Notes: generated by a model from the sequence alone, not told the origin. A stretch of 64,000 bases of DNA from Morinoia aosen (GCA_030386875.1 CM059562.1:63362201-63426200), one strand, 5' to 3'; counted from the stretch's first letter, positions 11,600-23,310 are shown. A program made the numbers and translations.

Positions 11600-14500
11600 G
11601 CAGAAACTGAACTCAGAATTCAAAGTTGAACAAATCTTGTGTGTTTAAGTAAAAAGTGCACGCACCCGTAATTCCTCGCTTCGACATCACTTTTCTTCAT
11701 GCCAAACTCAGCTGCTGAAAATTCTTTATGCGGCGCAAGACATTTTGTTAAGCTCATTAAAAACTCTAGCTTATTCGCATTAAATCTCTTTGCCCTCATG
11801 CAACGCATCGGTCTCTTTACCGAGTTGCCACGCAATTTTCCCTCGTTTAAATCAATAAAAACTGCATTAAAGGGAATTTATGGGAAGCTCGAGAGCTTCG
11901 AACCATGTAAAAAATGATCTATACCTGACAACGGCTGCGTTTTTTGTACTCAAACAGTTCGCTAAAGTTAATAGCAGTTTTTTCCTCGTTTTGCTTTGCT
12001 TAGTCCTCAACTGCTCAAATGTACCCCGGAGTTGGTGGGTAGCTGCGACGAGAGATGTCGGCAGTGAATGCAGACGGCAACAGCTCACCATTTCTATATC
12101 ACCGTTTGAATTAGCCATGTTCTCACAAACACTCAGTGAAAATGTGGAAGGAATTTAAGATGCCCAATAAACTTGATTTTGAGATTATACTCCTGATTGT
12201 TGTTTCCTGATTTTACGTATTCTTATCATCACTGTCATTTATCAGTTTTGGCCGTTTCTCAGAGAGATAAAAACTTTGTGCACAGGTGCGTTCTCATCGA
12301 TTTGAACTGAACTTTCAAGAACAAACTACTACTTCACTTAGCACTGGATCTTTTACATGTAGCCTCTTTTTCATTGTGAAAAGTAATCAAGTCAAAATTT
12401 GTTAATTACTTTTTCACTAACAGTTATGCTTCACATCACAAAACAATTATTCTCTGTAAACATCACCCCTTTTAAAAAAATTTTAAGTAGAAGAAATTGA
12501 CTGGCGAACTGCGCTTCTGGAATATTTCACACGAACGCTATTCCAGCAGCGCACAGAATTGATTGAGTGGTTCTTCTGTACTCAAAATACTCGAAACTGC
12601 GCATTCCTATGCGTTCGAACACCATGTCGTCTTGAAACATTATTGTAGCATAAAATTTACACGTCCTATACATGGGCAATGGTGTCTGAGTGCTTTTAAC
12701 GAAAAGGTGATAGAAATTTATATTGATTGTTAAGAAATTAAATGTTGTCTATTTCATCTTGACCAAAATTATGACTTGATTGCCTCCAGACACCAAATCC
12801 TAATCTCGCTTCTCTGTTTTGACTGAAATTAAAGCGAGGAGAAGTAGATGATTATATCCATACACTTATTTATTAATTTATTTCTCTTAGTTTTTGCGGG
12901 GCTGTTTGGACTAAAGCCTCTAATTCCCAGGAAAACTGTACGGGTAACACTTTGGGACCCTATCTAAACTAATTTTTGATATCAGACTAATTAAGTAAAA
13001 ATAATTAAAATAATTATTTGAGTGAAAGAATGTTTCCCACAAAACAGTTTTTCTCGATTTGTGTATGTTACTTATTATGGAAAACGCTCTGGTGTAATAT
13101 ATCAGTAACAATAAAAACGACTTGAACGAATTATTGTAAGGATTTCAAATTTTCTGCAGATAATGATTTCATTTCACGCATAAAATGTAATACGAATTCG
13201 ACAATTTTGCAGCGATTACTCATTTCAAAGTTTCAGGTAATTTCGAGCTGTGCAGAGCTCCCAAACTTTGCGTTAACGGCCATTTTTTAACGAAGGCGGG
13301 AGCTGCTAAGAGCGTATCCATTAATGTTTCAGTAGACCGTCGTTTACATTCATGAAACTGCTTCGATAATTCTCGTAAAGCCTCGAGACTCACCGTTGCA
13401 ATTCAATGAAATCGTTTCGCCGATTGCGGCGTAGCGTTGGGGTGCGAACGTGTGTACTCCTGCACCACGCTACAGGTTGTGGCGATAAATTGTTATGGAT
13501 ATTTTTTTTGTAAGTCCCAAAAAGGTTTAAGAACTATTTTTTCTCATTCGAATTACAAATGCTCTCAGTGTGTCGGTGAATTAATGCTTCTGAATTATGA
13601 GTGAGAATCATTAAATTCCAGTGGGAAAAATTTCAGAGAACCAATAATGAGCTGATTAAACAAGGATTACAAACGTTCGTCAAAAAACGAAATTAATAAG
13701 AAATTGTTACCACATTCAAAACATCATTTTGAGCAAAGAGTTTTTTTAATGATGTTATAAATCGGAGTATTTTGTGGCAACAGTGAAAGTCTCTCGTTAT
13801 ATGTTATAGATTATAAGACATAATGATCAGCTTATTAAAAAAACTATTCACTCCTAATCATAAGAAAAGATGGCTATATATGTTCACGCTCTACACAAGC
13901 AACTCATATCCTAGTTTTACGTTCCGAAATAAAAATCCGCTAGCAAACCCAATCTCTCATGTGACGTTCTGGCACATTATCGAGCTCATCGAGGGCTCAA
14001 CATCTGGCAAAAGATCGAATATAGTTTCCTTTCTGCTACTTATAGTCAAAAGCTCGCGATATCGGAGAAGCAAGAATCCATCATCGATAATTTTCTTATG
14101 CATCGGCAAGCTTTGCGAACTTGCCCTTAACTTCGTGTAAAAATCTTCTGCTTAATCGTATTGGCGTCGATATTAGTGTATTTCTGTCGATATCAGTGTA
14201 TTTCTTTAGAGGCAACAGGTTCCTTCAACTTGTCTCCGAGCATTGCTCAGAGATATGCAATGACGTTCCATCAGCGAGAACGACCCAAATCGAGGACTGT
14301 CATTTCGGAATCTTTTCAACGCGCAGGCACCTCAAGATCAGATATTTGTTGAACAGATTGCGTTCATCTAAGAAGCAAAAAAAGAATTCAAATCGCTCCT
14401 ACGAAAGTAAACTTCAGAGGTGATGATTCTTCAAAGAACGACTGATGTCTTTTCGATCAGAGAACAACTTTTCCAAATAGTTCATTGAATTTTATCGTCT

Positions 14501-15060
14501 TTGAAACTGTGGGACATTTTTACGACAATTCCTGCAGCAAATTTTGATGGTTTAAGGAATTTCTGCTCATCATCCGCTGCTCGTAATGATGGTCAAGGCA
14601 GCACTGGTACATCTTTGATTAAAATTTAACCTAAATTATTATTGATTTTTGGAGAATAACAAAGCATGTAGGATAACGTACTATCGTGGGAGGTTACGGA
14701 GAAAGTATCCCAACTCCCATATCATTTACTCAGTTTATTCAGGCAGGCGGCTCTTTTTTCCGTGAGAAGTAACATTTTCTTGTTCTCATCAACTGAAACA
14801 CTGATTTTTTTTAAATTTTCGAACACAGATTCGAAAGTAAAGTTTAAAACATTGGACCACACCATGGTCCTTGAAGTGGCTCTATTTAACGATTTTCAGA
14901 GATTTCCATAATCAAAGTATTAGGATGCGTATCTGGCGTGTTTCAATTAACAATGACTCTTTCGTGACCGATTATTTTTATAAATTAACATATTCAAAAT
15001 GGGTGAGCTTTAAAACTGGATTTCGGTCTTTCAAGACGGTGTCACTCAAGTGAAGTTTAT
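11600..15060. other. No gene seen
   Basis: About 3.4 kb of unique AT-rich sequence. Open frames at 11880-12158, 13823-14140 and 14121-14423 (92-105 codons) have no recognisable domains and are within chance length. A slightly CpG-richer spot lies at about 13390-13470. Confidence 0.55.
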
Positions 15061-15400
15061 TTTCAGTCATTTACTCCTCACGGGGTCTGGCGGAGCCGCT
15101 AAACCCAGTTAAAAATTCATGCCGTTTTTAGAGCGACAGGTAGCCGAACATAGTGAAACATGGCTGCACAAGGCAAAAATATTTCTTTGTCGGCCGCTCT
15201 CGACCCAAATTTACCGTTCGACGGCTATATTCGCTTATCAAATTAGGACGTTACAAGCCGGAAGAATCGAGCTCTTTCACAAGGGCGGTTTCAAGCAACA
15301 GTCTCGGCCTGCGGTCGACTTAACGACCGGGAAGCATCCGGTATATATATACTTCGACTAATTTCTCTCCAGTGCACTTTCACACAGCGCCCGCGTAGAA
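15061..15400 (+). promoter_or_regulatory. Weak TATA/initiator core-promoter candidate
   Basis: The block at 15061-15400 has more G+C and CpG than its flanks. A TATATATA run starts at 15342 and a CCAGTG initiator-like sequence places an A at 15371, 29 bp downstream, which is the usual TATA-to-start spacing. The initiator match is partial and no gene is recognisable downstream, where the 177-bp satellite begins. An 80-codon frame (15119-15361) ends on the TATA region and is unrecognised. Confidence 0.2.
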
Positions 15401-15540
15401 CAATTATTGTTACTCCCTGGCGTATTTATTTTACAATATGTAATTAACAAATTCTAAGAAATTTTCATTCCAATAAAAAATTAACACTGGTTTACTAACC
15501 CCTTTCAACTAACGTTTTACAGTGAAGTAAAAATTAGGTT

Positions 15541-16371
15541 AACTTGAAATACTCCAAAATGAAAGAGTTGAACATTCTCTCTCTCCATATTGTACACACG
15601 ACCCTAACGGTTTACTGGGAACTACAATAATTTATCACTAAGCCTCTCCGACTCGTGCGCCGTCAAAAAACTCAAGTTGACCCGCTGTTAACTTTTGAAA
15701 GAATGCACCCAACGACTTCAAATTACTCTCAAATGAAAGAATGAAACATTTCTCTTTCCATATTGTACAAATGACCCTAACGGTTTTCTAAGAACTACAG
15801 AAATTTATCGATAAGCCTCTCCGACTCATGAATGCGCCGTCAAAAAACTCAAGTTGACCCGCTGCTAACTTTTGAAAGAATGCCCCCAGCGACTTCAAAT
15901 TACTCTCAAATGAAAGAATGAAACAATTCTCTTTCCATATTGTACAAATGACCCTAACGGTTTTCTAAGAACTACAGAAATTTATCGATAAGCCTCTCCG
16001 ACTCATGAATGCGCCGTTAAAAAACTCAAGTTGAGCCGCTGCTAACTTTTGAAAGAATGCACCCAACGACTTCAAAGTACTCCCAAATGAAAGAGTGAAA
16101 CATTTTCTTTTCCATGTTGTATACACGTCCCTAACGCTTTTCTGGGAACTACAGAAATTCATCGATAAGCCTCTCCGACTCATGAATGCGCCGTTAAAAA
16201 ACTCAAGTTGAGCCGCTGCTAACTTTTGAAAGAATGCACCCAACGACTTCAAAGTACTCTCAAATGAAAGAGTGAAACATTCTCTTTTCCATGTTGTATA
16301 CACGTCCCTAACGCTTTTCTGGGAACTACAGAAATTCACCGATAAGCCGACTCGCGTGCCGTGGAAAACTT
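15541..16371. repeat. 177-bp satellite array, about 4.7 copies
   Basis: The anchor CCCTAACG recurs at 15602, 15775, 15952, 16129 and 16306, giving spacings of 173, 177, 177 and 177 bp. Each copy carries GATAAGCCTCTCCGACTC, a run of AAAAAACTCAAGTTGA, a GAAAGAATGC word and AATGAAAGA(A/G)TGAAAC. The two right-hand copies are closest to each other and the left-most is the most diverged. As 177 is 59 codons, a minus-strand frame stays open for 124 codons (15965-16339) as a repeated 59-residue block; I see no known protein in it. The length lies in the range of nucleosome-sized satellites. Confidence 0.95.
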
Positions 16372-16875
16372 AATGAGCTCACAGCGTTTACCTGAGATTG
16401 AAGTTATTCAGCCTGCCTGTCATAACACAGCACCTGCTTATTGTTCCTTTCAATATCATCGCAGCCTCTGCATCCATCATGCATGAGGTCTCTTTTGAGA
16501 GTTCCCCTTGGAAATGTGATGGCCGAGCCTAAATGAAATGATCTTCTGAAATTTTAAAATGAGCTTTTCGTGTTTTTTCCATGCTGCAGGCATCGTCAAC
16601 TTCGTGTTGATATAATTTTCTTTACAATTTTCGACGAATGTATTTCTTCCAAAGCATTTCCACCATGATTTTTGAGGAACTTCAGAAAATGAATAATTAG
16701 GTTATTCATGTCTCTACGAACAGGATGTTTTATTCTTTTAAAGCCTTACAAATATGCATAAATGTCCACAAAAGTTATACGTGCAATTCTCATATGAGAA
16801 AAATACTTCATAATTCAAGCAAAGGAGAAGATTCATTTTAAAAACATGTATTTCTGGATAAATAAAAAATTTCTG
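16372..16875. other. No gene seen
   Basis: Unique sequence between the satellite array and its diverged outlier. TCTCTACGAACAGGATGTT at about 16710 recurs with one mismatch at about 17649; the shared stretch is too short to define an element. Confidence 0.6.
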
Positions 16876-17025
16876 GATAAATCTATCCGCCTCGAGCGCC
16901 GCCATTACACATCAGTTCATCCCCTCGTATCTATCGAAATAATGCGTCAATGGAGTTCAAATTACTCTCGAACGAAAGAATAAAAGATTCTCAAGGGAAA
17001 ATCGTACATGCTAACATTCCTAAGC
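16876..17025. repeat. Isolated diverged copy of the 177-bp satellite
   Basis: The order of words matches one satellite unit: GATAAATCTATCCGCCTCGA for the GATAAGCC block, then GAAATAATGCGTCAATGGAG and TTCAAATTACTCTCGAACGA, then GAAAGAATAAAAGATTCTC and CTAACATTCCTAAG. It is shortened by about 25 bp and much more diverged than copies inside the array, so it predates the array's homogenisation or escaped it. Confidence 0.75.
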
Positions 17026-17365
17026 AAAATTATTTTGCCATGAAATCAAATTATACTTCCAAAGCTGCCGAGGGAAACTAATTACTAGTCAGAGCAGCCA
17101 ACAACGAAATTGGTTAATAAACCTAAAAATTTTAATTTATGGATAGTTTTTATGTTATTCGAAATTTATAGGTCAATTTAATATTTTTTGCCAGTTTATT
17201 ATGAATAATACTATCCCGCTGCTCAGCTGAGTCAATTCTTTTTCTTTGCATTCGAGTTGAGGGTACAACACACTGAGATGTTGGCGGCCCTGCGCGACGC
17301 TGAATTTCCCGCCAGTTTCGACCTTGATGTTGTGTGCGGCAGACAGGTGTCTTGAACGTGCTTCA
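17026..17365. other. No gene seen
   Basis: AT-rich sequence that becomes more GC-rich from about 17260 towards the promoter candidate downstream. No open frame of note. Confidence 0.6.
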
Positions 17366-17488
17366 TTTATTTAAGTTTAAAGTAATGTTAGAGTGCATAT
17401 CAGTGTATCAGTGCGAGTGTTTAGTACGTTAGAGTGTATTTTATTTGGAATAAATTTGTACCATGAGGTATAAGGTGTTTGCTCTCAC
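17366..17488 (+). CDS. Candidate promoter and first coding exon
   Basis: An AT-rich TATA-like stretch (TTTATTTAAG, 17366) is followed by two arthropod-type initiators, TCAGTG, with A at 17402 and 17410. Downstream, ATG at 17463 in a TACC-ATG-A context opens MRYKVFAL and reaches a donor-like GTGAGT at 17489. The exon would end in phase 2. The start could be that of a signal peptide but is too short to judge. No downstream exon is proven; the exon candidate at 22061-22177 has a compatible phase. Each element is weak alone; the ordered combination is what makes it worth listing. Confidence 0.2.
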
Positions 17489-17659
17489 GTGAGTTTTTAA
17501 TTCCATTGATGACGTTAGAACTGGATAGTGTGAAACAAGTGCTGCTTGAGGGAATGCATTTTATAAAAGAAATAGCATCTCTGAAGTTTGGCTGTTTTGT
17601 TTTAAAAATGATACAACATTTTACAGAGATAAAAAACATTATTTAGGTCTCTATGAACA

Positions 17660-17684
17660 GGATGTTCCAAATTATGGAACATCC
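17660..17684. repeat. Perfect 10-bp-arm hairpin
   Basis: GGATGTTCCA, loop AATTA, TGGAACATCC. It overlaps the second copy of the short word shared with about 16710. Confidence 0.75.
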
Positions 17685-18104
17685 ATGATTAAGCATTGAT
17701 AGTGCATGTTCATTAACTAGTAATTTAATTCTTATTTTACAGTGAGTCTTTAGTCTTCAAGCTTCTAAAGTGCAGCATGATTTAAGAACAATACAATGTT
17801 TTCTATAATTTACATTGTTTTCAGTAGAAATATTTTCGATGGAGATATTGCATGAGTCACTCCTCAACACCCCACAGCCTGGCGTTTTTCTCAATCGCTC
17901 GAGTAGAAAACAAGTGTGAAGAAAACTGAATAGCCGTGACTTCGAAAAAAAGTGACTTGTTCAAGTTGTTACACATCGTATTAGTAATTTGAAACCACAA
18001 GTCTTCAAGTATTTTAACATTAATTGACGTCATCGGGAAGAGAAATCTTTCAGCATTTAATAATAGAAAACCTTGAAAAAATTAATTTACTTTTAGAGTT
18101 AATC
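17685..18104. other. No gene seen
   Basis: AT-rich unique sequence. A TTTTACAG acceptor-like site lies near 17742, but the sequence after it has no open frame of note. Confidence 0.55.
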
Positions 18105-18477
18105 ATGCAAAGAAGAAAACCATATTCAGTTTTATCAAAGCGCCAAAAAAAAACGTCGGTTGGCTGCATTAGCTAGTCTGGCAAGAGCTTCCTCAGAAAA
18201 TGATGCTGAAGCGCAAAATGAGTCGTTTTCTTCAAACATCTCGCCTGTTGTTGAGTTTGGACCCGTGACTTCTGACGAAAATGACGATTCTTCAGAAGAA
18301 ACAAGCGGTGAAAGCGACATAGAATGCTGCTTCTCAGAGGCAACATTTCAAGAGCATGAACAGAGCGAGAATGCTCATAATAACCTTGAATTATCCGTTG
18401 AAACAAAAATCGAAACCGCCGAGACAAACTGGCTTATTGATTTTCCAAACGTTCCAAAGCTTGCTGAAGGCAATTAA
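18105..18477 (+). pseudogene. Frameshifted reading frame with basic start and acidic body, transposon-like
   Basis: ATG at 18105 opens MQRRKPYSVLSKRQKK. A run of nine A (18145-18153) then throws the frame out, stopping it at 18171-18173. With eight A the frame would continue into KRRLAALASLARASSEND and the following 100-odd residues to TAA at 18475-18477. Those are Ser/Glu/Asp-rich (DENDDSSEETSGESDIE), giving an overall plan of basic nuclear-localisation-like start and acidic low-complexity body. From general knowledge, N-termini of some animal DNA-transposon proteins look like this, but no catalytic domain is present and I cannot name the family. The homopolymer may also be a sequencing error. 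Confidence 0.35.
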
Positions 18478-18598
18478 GCATCAAACACAGAAAAACAAAA
18501 AATGGAAACGAAGCATGACTTTCTCCCCGGCCAGTCTTCAGCAACTCTTGAATTGAATTAAGGACCTTCTGGCAGGTGATGAACGATGTGTACATCTA

Positions 18599-18899
18599 CA
18601 TATTTGTGTACGTGTGTGCGTACGTGTGTGTTTTGTGTGTGTGGGTGTGTACGTGTGCGTCTGTGTGTGTGTGTGTACGTGTGGGTGTGTACTTGTGCGT
18701 CTGTGTGTATGTGTACGTGTGGGTGTGTACGTGTGCGTCTGTGTGTGTGTACGTGTAGTACGTGTGCGTCTGTGTGTGTGCGTCTGTGTGTGTGTGTACG
18801 TGTGTGTGCGTACGTGTGTGTGTGTACGTGTGTGTGTCTGTGTGTGTACGTGTCCGTCTGTGTGTGTGTGTGTGTGTACGTGTGTGTGCACGTATGTGT
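18599..18899. repeat. GT-rich microsatellite with about 40-bp internal period
   Basis: About 300 bp of TGTGTG, TACGTG and GTGCGTC words. GTGGGTGTGT recurs at 18641, 18681 and 18719, showing duplication of a 38-40-bp block. The alternating purine-pyrimidine sequence favours Z-DNA. Long Val/Cys-rich (plus) and Thr/His-rich (minus) open frames across it are artefacts of the repeat. Confidence 0.95.
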
Positions 18900-21494
18900 A
18901 CGGAAGGCCGGTGTAATTGAGTTCGGGCAAGGTCGAAATAATGCGGCAGGACGTTCGGAACGACGCGGCGCGTGGCCGTTTAGGTGCGTAAAAAGTCGAT
19001 ACGTAGCCGATAGATGTGGAAATTTAGGAAAAGCTGCAAAGGAAATTCAATGGTTTTGAAGTCGTTTTTTACTGCCATAAAAAGTGGTCATGGCGCCCAA
19101 AAAACTACTGCTTTTCCGAATAATATACGGCTAGAAGTCTTGCCTACCGCAGCATAGAAACTACTTGAAAACGTCTAAAATTTTTAACTGGGAATGATCG
19201 CAGTTTTGTGTCAGAGGGTTCTTGTTTTGCCTATGCTCATATACAAACACAACTCAGATGTCTTAATGTAAGACTCGTTTAGGATAAAAATTATTGTGCT
19301 TATGCGCTAACTTTCGGAGCGCACCATATACATACCTTATGTGTGTAAGATAAAAATGCTTGCTGCTTTGAATGAAGTCTTCCATCCGTGGAACTTAGCT
19401 TTCAAAGTTATTTGTAACAGCTCTAAAAAATCACATATGTCTTCATGCACAGAATAAATAGCTAGAAAAGTGTGTGCAGAAATGATAATTAGAAAAATCA
19501 ACATGTAGAATATGAGCCGTAACATCTTGCCGCACCCAATATACATACATGGGTAAATATGAAATTCAATGAAGGAATTGACTTAAATGTGTTTTGCAAT
19601 GTTGGTTGAATAAATTTCTTCAGGTGATAAAATAGACTGTTCCACAGATGAACGTAAAGAAGTTTCGACTCTACACTGAGCAGAAAGATCTGTTTCATGT
19701 TTCAAGTTTATGAATAAGTTATTTCCATAATAAAGTAGAGGTGAAGCTGGCTTATTGAACTTATTGTCATCGCCTACAGTTCCGTACTGTAGTTGAAAAA
19801 ATCTGATTGCTGTAAACTGCAATGCAATGACTAGCTTGCAAATAACTTCTTCATCCGCTAGAACATCGAAGATTGTTAGTATTATTTTTTTTCCTGTTTT
19901 GACTGCTGATTTATGCCCGTGGGCCAAATGTGTTGAGCAACATTCAGTGTATACTTCGGAAATTCACCAAGAAAGTGTTCTTCACAGTGAGAAGTCACCT
20001 TAAATGAACATCTGTCTCGATATGTATCATGAAAAGACGTGAGGCATTTGATCACCTCTGGAGCTTTGCGGCAAGAGAGAACGAAGAATGGTAAAACAGT
20101 ACCAGTGCTTTCTGTACATCGCTGGAGTAATTGCCAGTATTTCATTTGTATACCTGCTGGCCCAATGGGTACGTACTTATATATTGAAAATATCCTGGAC
20201 CAATCTCTCACTCATGGACTGTCCTTCATATGTTTATCACTATCAGTAAAATTTCACTAGTTTTCCATACTTTTATACTTTAATCAGCCGAATTACTTGA
20301 ATAACACATTCAAAATTTGTCCTTCTCCATGTAATCACGTTTTTATTTGCTTCATAACGGCTTACTTTATTTTTTTTAAATAATCTCCAGTGAACTTTCG
20401 AAAACTAGGTAAACAAATGAGAGCAACAGAGTTTATGAGCGCAGTAGATATTCATGTTTTCAACTATTTAAACATAAATATGCATGTGCGTGAATGCATA
20501 AAAATAGGAGCACGCAATAATTAATGAAAATTCTAATGAAACAGATGCATGTGTTTTTCTAGTGTGAAAGCTATAAGAATGAATACAAGTACACGTTAAT
20601 GCTGTTTATTTAGCCTTCACTCCTCTGTTCACTGAGCTTCAAAATAATTGACTAGAATTTTGCAGCAGACGTTTCTTGAGACTTCATTTAGATTTCTGGA
20701 TTCTTCATTGATGTGGCCTGAAGCGGCACTGAGTTGAGGAATGCTTTCAGTCCAGCCTGACCTGTGAATCGCTTGTACTTTTATGTTTATATTGTCTGAC
20801 GAGGACGTTATAGAGGGGAGACAATTTTTAGCAGCCTTCATTCAAGAGGCTTATCGATCGTTGAAAATCCATGTGTAAATTTTTTACCTTTCTGACACGA
20901 AAGCAATAAAACTTTTCAGTATAAGAGTTAATATCATAACGTATCGCTTATCCTGTTAACCTTCTTTATGCCGCGTGCCTTTACATATTACTGCCCTAAG
21001 CTTCTGATTGAACAACAATCCTCCATTAGAGAAGCTATGATGCTCACTTAATGCTCATTTTTGTATCTGCGGATCACGACACAAACATTTTGAAAAATAC
21101 CTCTTGCATAATACCTATAATGGAGCGTTAAAAGACATGAGCGCAATCACATTAATTACTGATGCAGTTGTAAATGATAGCGCAGCTAATTCATCTAAGT
21201 CATCTTTTTAAAATTGCTAAGCCTTCCACTAAGCCGCGTTGATCACGTGCTGACACTAATAAAGAATCATTATTAATTTGCTGTGCCTGTTATATCAACG
21301 TCGAAGAATTATGACGACATCCAACTAGTAAGGAATTTCTATCACGACGAGAACCATATTAACACTTGCACTTATGACGGATGTGCAGATGGGGTCCGTG
21401 TTGCAGGCGAGCACGCTCAGCTGAGCACTGAAGTGGGGAGTTGTTGACAAGACCAAGGGGCGAGTAAGTGACAGACATATTGAATCGTTAATAT
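18900..21494. other. No recognised gene; several unexplained minus-strand frames
   Basis: Minus-strand open frames follow one another: 20841-20629 (70 codons), 20211-19882 (109), 19927-19583 (114, overlapping the previous in another frame) and 19546-19337 (69, with a hydrophobic stretch near its start). None shows a domain I recognise and their lengths are within chance. A short CpG-rich stretch lies at 18900-19020. Confidence 0.45.
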
Positions 21495-21670
21495 CAGGCC
21501 CAACATTTCCTCTAAGTGTTCCTCGAGTTATTCAGAATCAGTGGGGAGAGAATTATTCCCTCATTCTTTCTAAGTGCTCCTACAGTTATTCAGAATGTGT
21601 AATGGAAGAATTATTTATTTATTTCTTTTAAGCGCTCCTCGAGTTATTCAGAATGAGTAGTGCGAGAACT
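21495..21670. repeat. 58-bp tandem repeat, three copies
   Basis: The word TAAGTG(T/C)TCCT...AGTTATTCAGAAT recurs with the TAAG anchor at 21513, 21571 and 21629, exactly 58 bp apart. The copies differ by several substitutions, so the array is not recent. Confidence 0.9.
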
Positions 21671-22060
21671 GTTGCGAGTCCAGGCTTTTACAAGCGTATT
21701 TTGAAACACATTTGAAACGGTTAGTTCCTGGTGTGAAGTTGGTAACTATCACCTTCTAAAAGTAGTTTACTTGTTCCATAGGATAAAAAAAATTCAGATT
21801 AGCTCAACCACTTTAATCCTGGGCCGTGACATTTCATGTTTGTTTTTTCGTGTAAATAATATTATTTTTACAGCTTAATTCACCGGTATACACCCTCCAC
21901 ACTTCGCTTCTGCATGATACAATTCGTGTTATGAAGCTCGATCTGTGTTTACACCTCTCACTGATACTATCATGAAGTAGTAATTTCTGGGCTTCAGTTA
22001 CACCCATGAATGCCCCGGTGCATAATGAGATAGGGCGTAATAGAACTACTCTGTTATCAG
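21671..22060. other. No gene seen
   Basis: Unique AT-rich sequence; ends at the splice-acceptor-like TGTTATCAG. Confidence 0.6.
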
Positions 22061-22177
22061 GGCCTGGCTCAATGTACAGCTCGGTGTGGCAAAAAAGGCA
22101 TGGTTGGCCGACGATGCTGTATACTTGCGCTTATTCGGTGAGAGATGCATGAATAAACATGAGGTCTCATCCTGCAG
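22061..22177 (+). CDS. Candidate internal exon
   Basis: A pyrimidine-rich CTACTCTGTTATCAG precedes 22061, and TCCTGCAG/GTAATA, a strong donor match, ends the segment at 22177. One frame is open through all 117 bp (beginning after one nucleotide and ending with two left over) and reads AWLNVQLGVAKKAWLADDAV and onward. Composition is about half G+C. I do not recognise the protein. The start phase fits the end phase of the first-exon candidate at 17366-17488, a one-in-three coincidence. An open frame of this length has roughly a 10% chance of arising at random. Confidence 0.22.
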
Positions 22178-23258
22178 GTAATAATTCCGTAATAGGCATT
22201 CAAGTGTTAAATGCTCTTTTAAGGCACGAACAAAACAGCACTCAGAGGCCTGGTAAGGTTGTTGACGGTGCTTGCAGCGAAAAGCGAGAGCGCGTAGAGA
22301 ATCTTGTGGAAACCGAGTCTTAACTTGCCGCAGTGAGAGTGTCGGTGCGCAGCCCTTACTTCATTGCCCAACGTGGTGCCGCTTGGCAGTTAAAGGTGAC
22401 AACTGAATTCTAAATGAGTACATGGCTTTGAATCGCGCTGCAAAGAGTGTTGTGCTGTACGGTTACAAGACGCCTCGTTACCATTGTTAATTTCCTCAGC
22501 CTTTGTTGGATGAAATACAACTGGGAAGGATTTTAGTATCACAGAGAAAACTAACATAAGGTACGGAAATGATGTAGGATTCCATTGTACGCAGATGATT
22601 GCATGCAGGTGCTAAATAGTTTGATATTGCGAGCTATGATTACTTTAGTGCGTGCTTTAAAATGTTAGGATGCTCGTAAAAGTTATTGAAACCTAGCCCA
22701 TAGCTGACTGCTAATGTCTACTGCGTATTACCCGCATTATTTGCAATTATTTTTTCCTATGACGTTCATTTGATACAATTCTCAGTGAATCCCCGAAAAC
22801 CATGAAGGTGTAATTTTTTTCACAAGTTGTTCGTAGCACATAACATACCCGCTGCTCCTTTCAACTGATTACTTGCAGTGGACGAGAATAGAAAAGATTC
22901 AAGATCAAGGCGATGGAGAATTAAGATTTCTTTTAATCGATTTTCAAAAGTTTTCACTGCATTGTTTCCTAATTAAAGATTTACTTTCTCGGTTTCTAGG
23001 ATTAATAAGTTTCCGATGAGAAGTTACTTGCTGAGCTATGGTTTGTCTTCGCATTTTTACTCAGGTAAGGAAGGTATAGGACTGAATAGAACATAGATCG
23101 CTAAGAGAGCAGTCTCAGTTTTTTCCGTTAGGCCCCTGCGCTCTTTATGGCACATTGTACATACATAAATGTTTGTGTGCCATCATTTTACCTCTCAAAT
23201 GTTGAAGAAATTGAATGTTAGTCTCTCCCTCGTTCAGCAGTGTCCCTATCCAGCAAAA
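22178..23258. other. No gene seen
   Basis: The first 280 bp keep a higher G+C content than usual here, then AT-rich unique sequence follows. No open frame of note. Confidence 0.55.
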
Positions 23259-23310
23259 AATAATGACAAAAAATTTGTCGCTGATCAGTGACAAATTTTT
23301 GGTCATTATT
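23259..23310. repeat. 52-bp near-perfect palindrome
   Basis: The 21-bp arm at 23259-23279 (AATAATGACAAAAAATTTGTC) pairs with 23290-23310 with a single mismatch. The 10-bp centre itself contains the palindrome CTGATCAG, so the structure has almost no loop. It lies inside otherwise ordinary DNA. Confidence 0.9.

Noticed and set aside
10744-11623. Long open frames across the minisatellite as protein-coding genes
   Set aside because: Five frames on both strands are open together because the 36-bp unit lacks stops and is a multiple of three; no known repeat protein fits.
15965-16339. 124-codon minus-strand frame as a gene
   Set aside because: It is two tandem copies of the 177-bp satellite read in one frame.
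18576-19059. Cys/Val-rich and His/Thr-rich open frames
   Set aside because: They are translations of the GT-rich microsatellite.
15095-19200. Possible dispersed repeat linking 15095-15240 with the reverse complement of 19020-19195 (shared CCCAGTTAAAAATT)
   Set aside because: Only short words match and the spacing between them differs by about 60 bp; similarity is too weak without an alignment.
19583-20211. Overlapping minus-strand frames as a frameshifted gene
   Set aside because: Lengths are within chance for the base composition and neither translation is recognisable.
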